From the NCBI GenBank assembly GCA_002309015.1, contig DBWM01000032.1, positions 746-59,343 of the forward strand: a DNA stretch of 58,598 nt, written 5' to 3'. This DNA comes from Myxococcales bacterium UBA1238. GTDB taxonomy: Bacteria > Myxococcota_A > Bradymonadia > UBA7976 > UBA1532. Below are positions 9,601-17,382 of the stretch, piece after piece (the first letter of the stretch is position 1; every line of letters begins with the position of its first letter). The notes under the pieces are model-generated. The model was not told where the DNA came from, made no database searches, and saw nothing but the letters and a program-made list of their open reading frames with translations. The translations under genes were made by a program, and so were the position numbers.

Positions 9601-9900
9601 AGCACCAGGCCGCCGATTGGTTTTCGGCTTGACGCTGTCGCTTTCAGGCTCTTTTCCTGAGACCACACGGGCAGTTGTCGCTTCACCCGGACGCCTGCGA
9701 CGGCGAACGCCCGGAGCCGAAACCTGTTCTTCAACTGCCCCACTCGAACCTGCGAGCAATGCTTTGAGCTTTTGTGCGTCCTCATCCTGGATTGAAGACA
9801 TGTAGTTACGCACTTCAATGCCAAGCTCATCGCATTTTTTCATCAACTCGCGGTGATCAACACCGAGATCTTTCGCGACCTCGAAGACTCTCTTCGCCAT
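6640..9900 (-). CDS. infB: translation initiation factor IF-2
   Basis: GTPase that brings fMet-tRNA to the 30S P site and promotes subunit joining. 1086 residues, long for the family because of a large N-terminal linker: IF2_N (MAKRVFEVAKDLG, residues 1-50), then about 400 residues rich in Lys, Ala, Glu and Pro, a second IF2_N-like part, then the G domain with GHVDHGKT (about 588-595), DTPGHAAF and NKVDK, followed by domains II-IV. Start ATG 9900 has GGGAGAAGG directly upstream; an in-frame GTG at 9912 falls in that ribosome site. It lies between ylxR and rbfA. Confidence 0.97.
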   Translation of the reverse strand: MAKRVFEVAKDLGVDHRELMKKCDELGIEVRNYMSSIQDEDAQKLKALLAGSSGAVEEQVSAPGVRRRRRPGEATTARVVSGKEPESDSVKPKTNRRPGAGISPAADATEAKQAAERKQIKAEKEAAEAAKAEKQLADKKKATVKADASKAVAKASTEAPVSGKSEEKPKAEKADDKSASKAASTAKIVALPETSAAKTNAPTDKAAKPAVHKTAEVKAEKPVEPKAEKAAPEKTEVAPATKEVTKPDAAKSEKADAAKTSEADKSKTSVTAPSSFKGPIRKPVAVRPIAPKAEEDAKPAQAADGVTRRQPQKAREGAAKILGVIPIEQLRDRTRQAQVRRGPGGNARPANRSADALGGGASAPTGRAPSRPAGTGAQNSSGPGGFRSSSNRGPSAPSRNVGMPFPPVAPPPDKPGTRRRSVSKNPNGGTGGDLGAERPSRSSKSASRKRQISHEELYSNLTDQPTTMHHRPRRKTKVASRKHSKTLLTKPSAKKRIIRVDDTISVGELGREMGVKASELIRKLMQMGTMATVNQQLDIDTAALLAGEYEWEVKNIAFHEENVLSSMASSSEREQDPDAVWRAPVVTVMGHVDHGKTTLLDRIRKANVATGEAGGITQHIGAYRVETPSGPVVFLDTPGHAAFTAMRARGASVTDLVVLVVAADDGVMPQTVESINHARAAGVPIIVAINKVDKQGADPERIKRELTKYELVAEEWGGDVMCVPVSALKSEGITKLLECLALQAEVLDLKANPKKEGFGTVIEARVDKGRGNVCTVLVQDGTLHAGDFIVSGAHFGRVRAMINDRGKRLKEAGPSTPVEVLGLGGLPSAGDTFHVVASERDARRVAESRDDKERSKRQATKTALNNASELLASLDKQDREKQALILKTDVAGSLEAIRASLEQLSTDEVEVQIVHSAVGGINESDITLAQAAGAVIIGFNTSPDGNAKRAADQVGVKIIQYSVIYDLIDGVKDLMSGHLAPEMVENFLGRAEVRAVFHVAKLLVAGCYVTEGKIQRNMLARVHRGKELIAEGKIVTLKRFKEDAREVASGYECGLHIDGYKDVQEQDIIECFEQKLVKRSIDGSHA

Positions 9901-9969
9901 GCCTTCTCCCACCTCTGACGTCTCGGGTTACATCCAAAGTCGAGGGGTGTGTTCTATCGGCTTTCAGCC

Positions 9970-10674
9970 TCAAGTCGCAACCGAAAGACGGTCGCGCCGC
10001 ATAAACTCGAGGGCCAGGCGTTTTGCAAGAGCAGCATTTGTAATGCCGATAGCAACGCGTGCTGCTTTACCCTGCGACTGTCCAAGGCTCTCGTTCTCTC
10101 CGAAACGCCATACTGGGCATTGATTGAGCCCGGCAAGATGTTCCAGCTTCTCTTTTGTTGAAGCAGAAGCTTCGGTCGAAAGGACCAAGCCACATAACTT
10201 CGAAAAATTCCGCTCCAGCACATCCGTGCCCGAAACGGTTTGGCCCATCCTTCGCCCTATCGCTAGGGCATCCCGAATGCGACCCTCTATCGCCTCGATC
10301 ACCAACTCGCGAAAGACTTGAGCGGTCATCGGTGCAATATTTTGTTTAAATGTGCGCCCAAACGCTTTGTGTTTCAACGCTTCCTCGATACAGGCCTGCG
10401 AATAGCACAAATGAGCGCCCCGCCCCGGTGCTTTCAACGAGCGATCGATCAAAAGATGCCCTTCGGGATCGCACACGACGCGGATTAAATCTTCGCGCAA
10501 AAAATGCTCACGACAGCCCAGGCAAACGCGCATGCCCCGCAAATCAGGGCCAGGTTGCCGGGTGGTCTTTCGAGCGTGCTTTTTGACCGCTCCCTGCTCC
10601 TCATGTAAATCGGCACAATTCTTTGATTTTGAAGGCTTTTTGCCGAATCGTTTAGGGGAAGGAGCAGATTCCAT
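9970..10674 (-). CDS. ylxR: YlxR (DUF448) fused to an L7Ae-like domain
   Basis: 234 residues. Residues about 45-125 form the YlxR fold (RVCLGCREHFLREDLIRVV ... GRGAHLC ... AFGRTFK), a family now linked to RNase P modulation (RnpM) in Firmicutes. Residues about 130-230 look like an L7Ae/L30e RNA-binding domain (LGLA-like core with VSGTDVLERN, KLCGLVLSTEAS and AARVAIGI), which is the separate gene ylxQ in Bacillus. So two neighbouring Firmicute genes are one protein here. ATG 10674 shares a base with the nusA TGA. The first 40 residues are basic and probably disordered. Confidence 0.88.
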   Translation of the reverse strand: MESAPSPKRFGKKPSKSKNCADLHEEQGAVKKHARKTTRQPGPDLRGMRVCLGCREHFLREDLIRVVCDPEGHLLIDRSLKAPGRGAHLCYSQACIEEALKHKAFGRTFKQNIAPMTAQVFRELVIEAIEGRIRDALAIGRRMGQTVSGTDVLERNFSKLCGLVLSTEASASTKEKLEHLAGLNQCPVWRFGENESLGQSQGKAARVAIGITNAALAKRLALEFMRRDRLSVAT

Positions 10675-12269
10675 CAGTCCTCAACCTCTGAATCGGAAGC
10701 GCTGCGCAGTGTATTCAAAACTTCGCGAGCTGCAAAGATCGTAGATGAGGCCTTTTCTTTATTGTAATCGACTACGCGTGCAAACGTATCGGGCGACTGC
10801 GCGGCGATGTCTTCAAGGGTGAAGAAACCATAGCGCAGGCAGCGCTCAAAGCAGGCGCGCGTCAAAAGCTCGTGATCCTGCGGCCATCTCGCCCATTCCG
10901 CTTCAGCATCGTAACCTTCGGGAGCGACGGCGTGAGGACGGATGTCTTCGCCCTTCTCTTTGCGGTGGGCCAGTTCGTTGGCGCCATTGCGCAGGAGTTC
11001 CGCCTTTTCGGGCGTAATGCCGGGAATGTTGCAGAGATCGCTGTCGGAAGAAGCGGCGATATGCTCGAGCGAGCGATAACCGAGGCGCCACAAGGTATCG
11101 ACGTCTTCGGCAGAAATGCCTTCCACCGCCATCAGGGCGTCGCGGGCTTCCTCTTCGATTTCGGTGATCTTGCTTTGGGCGTGAATGTCGATCTTCCAGC
11201 CGGTCAGCTGGCTGGCCAGACGCACATTTTGCCCGCGGCGGCCGATGGCCTGGCTCAGCTGATCATCGGGTACGATCAGCTCCATGGCGAAGCGCTCTTC
11301 ATCGATCAGGACGCGCGAAACTTCGGCGGGCTGAATCGCATTGCACACAAAGCGCGCAGGATCCTCGCTGTAAGGCACGATGTCGATCTTTTCGCCGTGC
11401 AATTCCTGCACAACGGCCTGAACGCGGGCACCCTTCATGCCGACGCAGGCGCCCACCGCATCCACATCGGGATCCCGGCTCGAAACGGCAATCTTTGCGC
11501 GGCTTCCCGGCTCGCGCGCGGCGGATTCGATGCGAACCAAACCTTCATAGATTTCGGGCACTTCCATTTCAAAGAGCTTGATCAGCAAGCCCGGAGAAGT
11601 GCGCGAGAGGATGATTTGGGGCCCCTTGGCATTGCGCTGCACGTCGAGCACGTACGCCTGAACGCGATCGCCCGGACGATAGGATTCGCGCGGAACTTGT
11701 TCGCGCACAGGCAAAATCGCCTCGGTCTTGCCCAGATCGATGACGATGTTTCCGCGATCAAAACGGCGCACGATGCCGGTGATCAGCTCGCCCTTGCGAT
11801 CCACATATTCGCCAAACACGTTGTCGCGCTCGGCTTCGCGAATGCGCTGGGTAATGACCTGCTTGGCGGTCTGTGCAGCGATGCGGCCGAAGTTGGAACG
11901 TCGCGATTTTAATTGCAAAATATCGCCGTAACGCTCGTCCTGTTCGCGTGCTTTTAAGTCGTCTTTGGGCAAATAAAAGATTTGAAACAGAAGCTCATCG
12001 CCGATTTCGGTATCGAGGCCGTGCTCTTCCGCTTCTTCAAGCGTCACTTCGTTAAAAGGATCCGTGATTTCTTCGGCTACGCGAATGATTTGAAAGAGCT
12101 CTACAACGCCTTCTTCCACATTGTATTCGGCTTCAATTTCGCGTTCTTGCCCAAAAACCTTTTTGGCAGCCAGAGAAATCGCTTCCTTTAAAGTGTTCTG
12201 CAATGCTTCCCGATCAATGCCCTTATCTTTGGCGACTTGATCGATGACGTGGTTCAGGTTCAGTTCCAT
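10674..12269 (-). CDS. nusA: transcription elongation/termination factor NusA
   Basis: Binds RNA polymerase and nascent RNA to modulate pausing, termination and antitermination. 531 residues: N-terminal polymerase-binding domain (1-130), S1 domain (about 135-200, GIVRRFDRGNIVIDLGKTEA), KH1 with GMKGARVQAVVQEL, KH2 with AIGRRGQNVRLASQLTGW, then helix-hairpin-helix repeats (ISAEDVDTLWRLGYRSLEHI and DIRPHAV-containing tail). It starts 24 bases after the rimP stop with a GGGTGGG-type ribosome site and overlaps ylxR by one base. Confidence 0.96.
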   Translation of the reverse strand: MELNLNHVIDQVAKDKGIDREALQNTLKEAISLAAKKVFGQEREIEAEYNVEEGVVELFQIIRVAEEITDPFNEVTLEEAEEHGLDTEIGDELLFQIFYLPKDDLKAREQDERYGDILQLKSRRSNFGRIAAQTAKQVITQRIREAERDNVFGEYVDRKGELITGIVRRFDRGNIVIDLGKTEAILPVREQVPRESYRPGDRVQAYVLDVQRNAKGPQIILSRTSPGLLIKLFEMEVPEIYEGLVRIESAAREPGSRAKIAVSSRDPDVDAVGACVGMKGARVQAVVQELHGEKIDIVPYSEDPARFVCNAIQPAEVSRVLIDEERFAMELIVPDDQLSQAIGRRGQNVRLASQLTGWKIDIHAQSKITEIEEEARDALMAVEGISAEDVDTLWRLGYRSLEHIAASSDSDLCNIPGITPEKAELLRNGANELAHRKEKGEDIRPHAVAPEGYDAEAEWARWPQDHELLTRACFERCLRYGFFTLEDIAAQSPDTFARVVDYNKEKASSTIFAAREVLNTLRSASDSEVED

Positions 12270-12293
12270 TGCCCACCCACATTTGCCATGAGA

Positions 12294-12845
12294 CTAGCGA
12301 TCCAGCTTGCCAATCGAAACTTCAAAACGCAGGCGCGCCTTGTGGATCGCACTGAAATTCACCGTAAAATCGCCATCGCTGCATAAAATATGCACGCTGT
12401 CGCCCACCACTTCACCAATTTTGCCCGTAAGCTTTTTACGACCCGAAACAGGCGCCGTGAGGTGGAGCTGAGCTTCCCGGCCGCAAAAACGGCGAAAATC
12501 AGCATCATTCATCAATGGTCGATCGAGGCCTGGGGATGAAATGCGCAGCTCATAAGCTTCGGCGATCGGATCTTCCACATCGAGCGCCGCCGAAACTTCG
12601 GGGCTGACCTGCGCGCAATCTTCAATGGTGACACCGCGAATAGCAGGCGTCTGCTCGCCTTCTCCTGCATCTTCAGCGCATTCCGGACGATCGATGTAAA
12701 TCCAGAGGATTTTATGACGCCCTTCCTGAGCCCATTCAGCGCCCACCAAAATGAGGCCGTGACCTTCAATGATGGGTTTAGCTAAAGCACAAACCCGCGC
12801 AATTACAGGATTTTTAGCGCCACCGATGGTGATAGGATCAGACAC
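12294..12845 (-). CDS. rimP: ribosome maturation factor RimP
   Basis: 30S assembly factor, first gene of the rimP-nusA-ylxR-infB-rbfA-truB operon. 183 residues with GLILVGAEWAQEGRHKILWIYIDRP and the conserved LRISSPGLDRPL motif. The start is decided by the ribosome site: GAGGG abuts the ATG at 12851 with no spacing, but stands six bases from an in-frame GTG at 12845 (VSDPITIGG), so GTG is preferred. Its promoter must lie within the ~40 bases after the upstream terminator, or transcription depends on read-through; no clear boxes were seen. Confidence 0.9.
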   Translation of the reverse strand: MSDPITIGGAKNPVIARVCALAKPIIEGHGLILVGAEWAQEGRHKILWIYIDRPECAEDAGEGEQTPAIRGVTIEDCAQVSPEVSAALDVEDPIAEAYELRISSPGLDRPLMNDADFRRFCGREAQLHLTAPVSGRKKLTGKIGEVVGDSVHILCSDGDFTVNFSAIHKARLRFEVSIGKLDR

Positions 12846-12890
12846 GCTCATCCCTCAGATGATCGACAGGCCAGGTTTGCTCAAGCGCAC

Positions 12891-12913
12891 AAAAAAAGGG
12901 CTCAAAAGAGCCC
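12891..12913 (-). terminator. intrinsic terminator upstream of rimP
   Basis: On the minus strand AGGGCTC-TTTT-GAGCCCT is followed at once by seven T. It closes the PP2C/membrane-protein unit (12976-15150) about 60 bases after its last stop and insulates the rimP operon. Confidence 0.85.
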
Positions 12914-12975
12914 TCCCCAAGCAGAACCCGGCGAAGTTGAGCGCTTGTAACACAGGCGCAACATGAGAGCAAGGC

Positions 12976-13662
12976 TCAATTTGCCAGGTCGTAAATTCTT
13001 AAGTTGTCGAACAAAACGGGCGCTTCCCAGTTGTTAAAACCAAAATAGCGGCCCTCGATGGGATTGGAATCGTCAAAAACGAGGAACAATTTTTGATCCA
13101 CATACCAGCGCAGCACGTTGTCGGTCCGTTCGATGGTCCAGTGAAAATCGATGTCGGGCTCGATGCACAGGCGGCGATTTCCTTTATTGGGACAGCGCTT
13201 ATCGTTCTTTCGGTCCTCCCCGTGCTCGTCCTGGCGGGCGATGCAGTTGACCGAATTGTTCCAGCCTCCGTTAATCAGAATATAGCCGCTTTGATGCGTC
13301 TTTCCGTCGCCAAAAATCTCGCATTTGGCATCCCCTTCGTTGCTTAAAGCGCGCACATCCAGTTCCACGCGCACTTGCCGGGGCAATTCTTTTTGAAGCC
13401 AAAGCGCCGCATTATGGATTTTTTCGGCCCTCAAATGTCCCTGATCGATGCGCCATTGTCCGGCAGGATTCCCGGGATCGGGTTCGCCCTGAAAATAAAG
13501 CTCCCCCACATCTTCCCGTTCAAAATCGTCTTCAAAAACGAGTTTCCCCGTCCGTTCGGGCATGTCTTTTTGGCGATAAACCACAGATGTCACACCCAAA
13601 CAGGCCACAACAAATAACAGGCTTACCCCAGCCACCACATAGGCTTTCTTTTGACCGTTCAA
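12976..13662 (-). CDS. membrane-anchored concanavalin-like (DUF1080/LamG-type) protein
   Basis: 228 residues of unknown function. One N-terminal membrane helix (about 7-29, AYVVAGVSLLFVVACLGV) places the rest in the periplasm or outside. The remainder looks like a beta-sandwich of the concanavalin/glucanase type (VFEDDFERED, GQWRIDQGHLRAEK, FHWTIERTDNVLRWYVDQKL, FDNLRIYDL), typical of carbohydrate-binding or DUF1080-like folds; no catalytic residues can be assigned. The start is TTG, with GGGGA nine bases upstream; no in-frame ATG or GTG would keep the membrane helix. It follows the phosphatase gene by 15 bases and ends in an intrinsic terminator. Confidence 0.72.
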   Translation of the reverse strand: MNGQKKAYVVAGVSLLFVVACLGVTSVVYRQKDMPERTGKLVFEDDFEREDVGELYFQGEPDPGNPAGQWRIDQGHLRAEKIHNAALWLQKELPRQVRVELDVRALSNEGDAKCEIFGDGKTHQSGYILINGGWNNSVNCIARQDEHGEDRKNDKRCPNKGNRRLCIEPDIDFHWTIERTDNVLRWYVDQKLFLVFDDSNPIEGRYFGFNNWEAPVLFDNLRIYDLAN

Positions 13663-13677
13663 AGCAGTAATCCCCGT

Positions 13678-15150
13678 TTATTTTTCAATACTTGCAAAGT
13701 CGAGAGACACCATCGAGCAAGGTCTGCTGTCCAAATCGTTGGTCGCATCGATGGGATCTTTTTCATGGACCAGTTGCTCCGTCTTATAGCCGCTCATGTC
13801 CGAGAAGAGGAAGCCCGGAATCAATTCATCCGTCTCTTTCTGGGGTGAAATCAGCGGGGTCATCAAAAAGGCTTCCTGCGGAGGCAGTTCCACGGTTTCT
13901 CCGCGCTTCAGACAGGAAAAAGCGTTGCGCGCGGCCTGAAGTTCGCTCGTAGAGACGCGCAGCCGGTTGCTGAGCAGCTGAATGAAACACCACATCAGCT
14001 TGACCGAAACCAGAGGATCGAGCCGCATCAGCTCATAGAGATGGGATCGCGCGATCGTCATGATGCGCACATCGTCCACGGCGGTTGCGGTCATCGATCT
14101 CGGTGCCTTTTCAAACAGGGCCATTTCGCCAAAATACTGGCCTTCATCGAGCACAGTAACGACCGTGCCCTCGATGGACATACGAACGTGACCGCTGATG
14201 ATGATGTAGAGCCGATCATCGTAAGCGCGCTCTTCAAAAATCACTTGTCCGGCCGAGAGATGACGCATTTCGGACAGATTGAGCACTTTGATCATGCTCG
14301 CATAGTTGAGATACTTAAATAAAGATACCCCGCGTAACGCTTCAAGTTTTCTGCGAACATCGGCGAGACGCCTGTTTTGTTCATCTTCGTCACCTTCAAG
14401 GACGCGCACCACTACCGCAGTAATATTGTCTTTTCCGCCTGATTCGTTGGCCAGATGGATGAAGCGCTCGGGGATCTCTTTAATTTGTTCCCCATCCAGA
14501 TATTCGCGGATGATGGAATCCGTTAAATAGCAATGTAACCCATCGGAACATAAGAGGAAATTGTCTCCGGGCTCCAATTCAAAATCGAACGCGTCGACCT
14601 CAACATTTTTGTAGACGCCGACGGCGCGGGTCACCGCATTTTTGTAAGGGCCGTCGAATTTCTCGCCTTCCTGCAGCCGCCCGCGTTTACGGAGTTCGTT
14701 TTCGAGCGAGTGATCTTCTGTTTTTTGGATCACCTGACCGTCGCGCGTCATGTAAATGCGGCTGTCACCCACGTGGCCGATGAATCCGCGCTTGCCTACG
14801 ACGAGCAGCAAGCTGGTGGTGGTGCCCATGCCGTGCCGTTCAGCGTCTTCCTGGCCCATTTCAAAGATGCGGGCACTGGCGGTCTGAATCGCCTCTTCGA
14901 TCAACCGCAGGATCGCTTTTCGGCTGCCCTCGCTGCCTTCAAGCTCGTATGCCTCAATCAATTCGCGGCGTTCCGCAAAAATGCGCCTGACTTCGCGAAC
15001 AGCAACCGCCGACGCCACTTCGCCTGCAGCATGCCCACCCATGCCATCTGCAACGACAAAGAGATTTAACTTTTTATCGACCAGGAAGTTATCTTCGTTG
15101 TGATCGCGCGTAATGCCCACATCGGTGGCTGCCCAAAACTTGACTTCCAT
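13678..15150 (-). CDS. PP2C-family Ser/Thr phosphatase with C-terminal cNMP-binding domain
   Basis: 490 residues. Residues 1-250 are a complete PP2C (Stp/PrpC) domain: TDVGITRDHNEDN, VADGMGGHAAGE (metal ligand Asp35), HVGDSRIY, TRAVG, CSDGL, GGKDNITAVVV. Residues about 277-395 are a cyclic-nucleotide-binding fold (DRLYIIISGHVRM, GQYFGEMALFEKAPRSMTA). An 80-residue tail follows. This architecture implies dephosphorylation of kinase substrates under control of a small ligand; the ligand is unknown. Two Ser/Thr kinases in the window are possible counterparts. ATG 15150 has GAGGG six bases upstream. A membrane-anchored protein gene follows after 15 bases. Confidence 0.93.
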   Translation of the reverse strand: MEVKFWAATDVGITRDHNEDNFLVDKKLNLFVVADGMGGHAAGEVASAVAVREVRRIFAERRELIEAYELEGSEGSRKAILRLIEEAIQTASARIFEMGQEDAERHGMGTTTSLLLVVGKRGFIGHVGDSRIYMTRDGQVIQKTEDHSLENELRKRGRLQEGEKFDGPYKNAVTRAVGVYKNVEVDAFDFELEPGDNFLLCSDGLHCYLTDSIIREYLDGEQIKEIPERFIHLANESGGKDNITAVVVRVLEGDEDEQNRRLADVRRKLEALRGVSLFKYLNYASMIKVLNLSEMRHLSAGQVIFEERAYDDRLYIIISGHVRMSIEGTVVTVLDEGQYFGEMALFEKAPRSMTATAVDDVRIMTIARSHLYELMRLDPLVSVKLMWCFIQLLSNRLRVSTSELQAARNAFSCLKRGETVELPPQEAFLMTPLISPQKETDELIPGFLFSDMSGYKTEQLVHEKDPIDATNDLDSRPCSMVSLDFASIEK

Positions 15151-15383
15151 TGAAGGCCCTCGAGGTTCAAACCATGTGTTTGGAAGCTATCACCCTCTTT
15201 GCCAAGCGTCTAGTTTCGACAAGAAGTAAAAAGAGGATGCGTTTTTTTGAATGCTTTTTAAAGCCCTGTTTATGCGTAACTGGTTGAATCTTAAAGTGTT
15301 TAAAAAATACACTTGTACCTTTCAAAAAAAATGCAGAGTTTACAAAAATTGATTTATCGTGATTTTGATTTGATCCGGAGCAT

Positions 15384-16655
15384 GTGCAAACCTTGAAAAA
15401 GTTCATTAAAACTTTAGCCCTATTGGTTGTTCTCGCGGGTGTGGGGGCTGGCGGTTATTTTGCTTATCAACATTTTCAGTCGTCCACAAAAATTGCAGCC
15501 AAATTGATCACAAGCCCGATCGCCCGGCGCGACATTGCGGTTTACGTGACCGCCAGCGGAACCATCGATCCGGTCGTGACGGTTGACGTAGGCAGCCAGA
15601 TTTCCGGAAGGATTTCGGCACTTTATGCAGATTACAACAGTGAAGTCACCAAAGGTCAGGTGATCGCAGAGCTCGATCCCATCCTTTTAAAGTCGCAGGT
15701 GACTCAGGCTAAAGCCAATCTGGAAGCGGCCAAAGCGGGTGTAAAAGTCGCTCAGGTCAATCTTTCTGAAGCGCAGAGGCAAGCTTCGAGAACCAAGGCG
15801 CTGTTTAAAAAATCCCTTGTCTCCAAAGAAGAGAACGAGTCTGCAGCCAGCAGAGTTCAGGCCGCTCAGGCGGAAGTCGCGTCGGCCAAAGCCAAGCAGG
15901 TGCAGGCGGAAGCCAATCTGCAGCAGGCCGAAATTAATTTGAATTACGCCACGATCACCTCACCCATCGACGGCGTCGTGATCGCCAGAAGCGTCGATGT
16001 GGGTCAGACGGTGGCCGCTTCACTGCAAGCGCCCACGCTGTTCACGCTGGCCGAAGATCTGCGCAAAATGGAAGTGCACACCAGCGTTTCGGAATCCGAT
16101 GTGGCGCAGATTGCTGCAGGCACCGAGGTTGAATTCAACGTCGATGCTTACCCCGAACGCGATTTTTCGGGCTCAGTCAAAGAAGTCCGCTACGAAGCGC
16201 AAACCGTTCAAAACGTGGTCACTTACGATGCGGTCGTGGTGGTCGATAACCTGGATTTGGCGCTGCGCCCCGGCATGACCGCCGATGTTCGCTTTAAGAC
16301 CAAACAGGCGCAAAATGTAGTCGCTGTGCCCAATACGGCTCTGCGATATCGCACAAGGGACGCGAGCAAAAAGGATTCGGGCAGGAACTTCCGCATGGGC
16401 CCGCCTGGCGGCATGATGTTTGCGAGCAATAAAAAGCCCGAACTGCCGGCAGAAATGCCTGCGATGCCGCCGCCATCCAGCGATCCCAATCAAAAACATG
16501 TCTGGATTGAGCGAGACGGTCAACCCACGCCGATCCCCGTCAAAACCGGCTTAACGGACGGCACTTTTACCGAAATCACCGAAAGCGCAGAGCCTCTGGA
16601 GGGCCTTAAGGTGATTACGGGCGAAGAAAAGCGCGCAAATCAGGGCAAGCGGTGA
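15384..16655 (+). CDS. macA: MacA-type periplasmic adaptor (membrane fusion protein)
   Basis: Links an ABC permease to TolC in tripartite export. 423 residues: N-terminal membrane anchor (LALLVVLAGVGAGGYFAY), barrel-sandwich/lipoyl halves (SGTIDPVVTVDVGSQISGRI and ATITSPIDGVVIARSVDVGQ), an alpha-hairpin of about 90 residues between them, a beta-barrel domain and membrane-proximal domain. A Met/Pro/Gly-rich insert (about 333-370, GPPGGMMF, PAEMPAMPPP) interrupts the C-terminal part. Start: GTG 15384 is only 3 bases from GGAG; TTG 15393 is the alternative. First gene of a four-gene coupled operon. Confidence 0.9.
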   Translation: MQTLKKFIKTLALLVVLAGVGAGGYFAYQHFQSSTKIAAKLITSPIARRDIAVYVTASGTIDPVVTVDVGSQISGRISALYADYNSEVTKGQVIAELDPILLKSQVTQAKANLEAAKAGVKVAQVNLSEAQRQASRTKALFKKSLVSKEENESAASRVQAAQAEVASAKAKQVQAEANLQQAEINLNYATITSPIDGVVIARSVDVGQTVAASLQAPTLFTLAEDLRKMEVHTSVSESDVAQIAAGTEVEFNVDAYPERDFSGSVKEVRYEAQTVQNVVTYDAVVVVDNLDLALRPGMTADVRFKTKQAQNVVAVPNTALRYRTRDASKKDSGRNFRMGPPGGMMFASNKKPELPAEMPAMPPPSSDPNQKHVWIERDGQPTPIPVKTGLTDGTFTEITESAEPLEGLKVITGEEKRANQGKR

Positions 16656-16662
16656 TTCAGCG

Positions 16663-17382
16663 ATGGCGCTCATTGAAATTCGTGATCTCTATAAAATCTA
16701 TGATTCAGGAGCCATTCAGGTCAACGCGCTGGGCGGCGTCAGCCTCGACATTCAGCAAGGCGAATTCGTTGTGATTACGGGACCTTCGGGCTCTGGCAAA
16801 TCCACCCTGATGAATATTCTCGGTTGCCTCGATCGACCCACCAAAGGTCAATATCGCCTCAATGGTCAGGAAGTCGCCAGGATGAACCCCAATCAATTGG
16901 CGGACTTGCGGATCAACACCATCGGCTTCGTGTTTCAGAACTTTAACCTGCTTTCGCGCACATCTGCGGCCGAAAACGTTGAACTTCCACTCCTTTATGC
17001 GGGAGTTCCAAAGCGGGAACGGGCAGAACGCGTCAAAACTGCGTTGAGCCGTGTGGGACTGGCCGAGCGCATGGATCACCATCCGAACCAGCTTTCGGGT
17101 GGTCAGCAGCAACGGGTCGCCATCGCGCGCGCCTTAGTCACCCGCCCGCCCCTCATTCTGGCCGACGAGCCTACCGGTAACCTCGATTCGCGCACCACCG
17201 ACGAAGTGATGGATCTCTTCGATGAACTGGTGGCCGACGGCATCACGATCGTGTTGGTCACACACGAACCCGAAATCGCCGATCGCGCCAAGCGCGTGGT
17301 GATCGTGCGCGATGGTCACATCAAGGACGACCGCCTGAACAAGAAACCCGCAGGTCCCAGCCGTTATATTGAGGGTGTCTGA
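16663..17382 (+). CDS. ABC transporter ATP-binding protein (MacB/LolD type)
   Basis: 239 residues, cytoplasmic ATPase of the MacB/LolD/FtsE group. Walker A GPSGSGKST, Q-loop FVFQNFNLL, signature LSGGQQQRVAIARAL, Walker B LILADEPTGNLD and H-loop VTHE are all intact. In E. coli MacB the ATPase is fused to the permease; here it is a separate gene whose TGA overlaps the permease ATG by one base. It starts 7 bases after macA. Confidence 0.94.
   Translation: MALIEIRDLYKIYDSGAIQVNALGGVSLDIQQGEFVVITGPSGSGKSTLMNILGCLDRPTKGQYRLNGQEVARMNPNQLADLRINTIGFVFQNFNLLSRTSAAENVELPLLYAGVPKRERAERVKTALSRVGLAERMDHHPNQLSGGQQQRVAIARALVTRPPLILADEPTGNLDSRTTDEVMDLFDELVADGITIVLVTHEPEIADRAKRVVIVRDGHIKDDRLNKKPAGPSRYIEGV

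Noticed and set aside
10872..11912. 346-residue ORF opposite nusA, and similar long ORFs opposite prfC (39236-40279), amylase copy 1 (47065-48093) and the propeller gene (54008-55219)
   Set aside because: All lie wholly within well-supported genes on the other strand and show no motifs.
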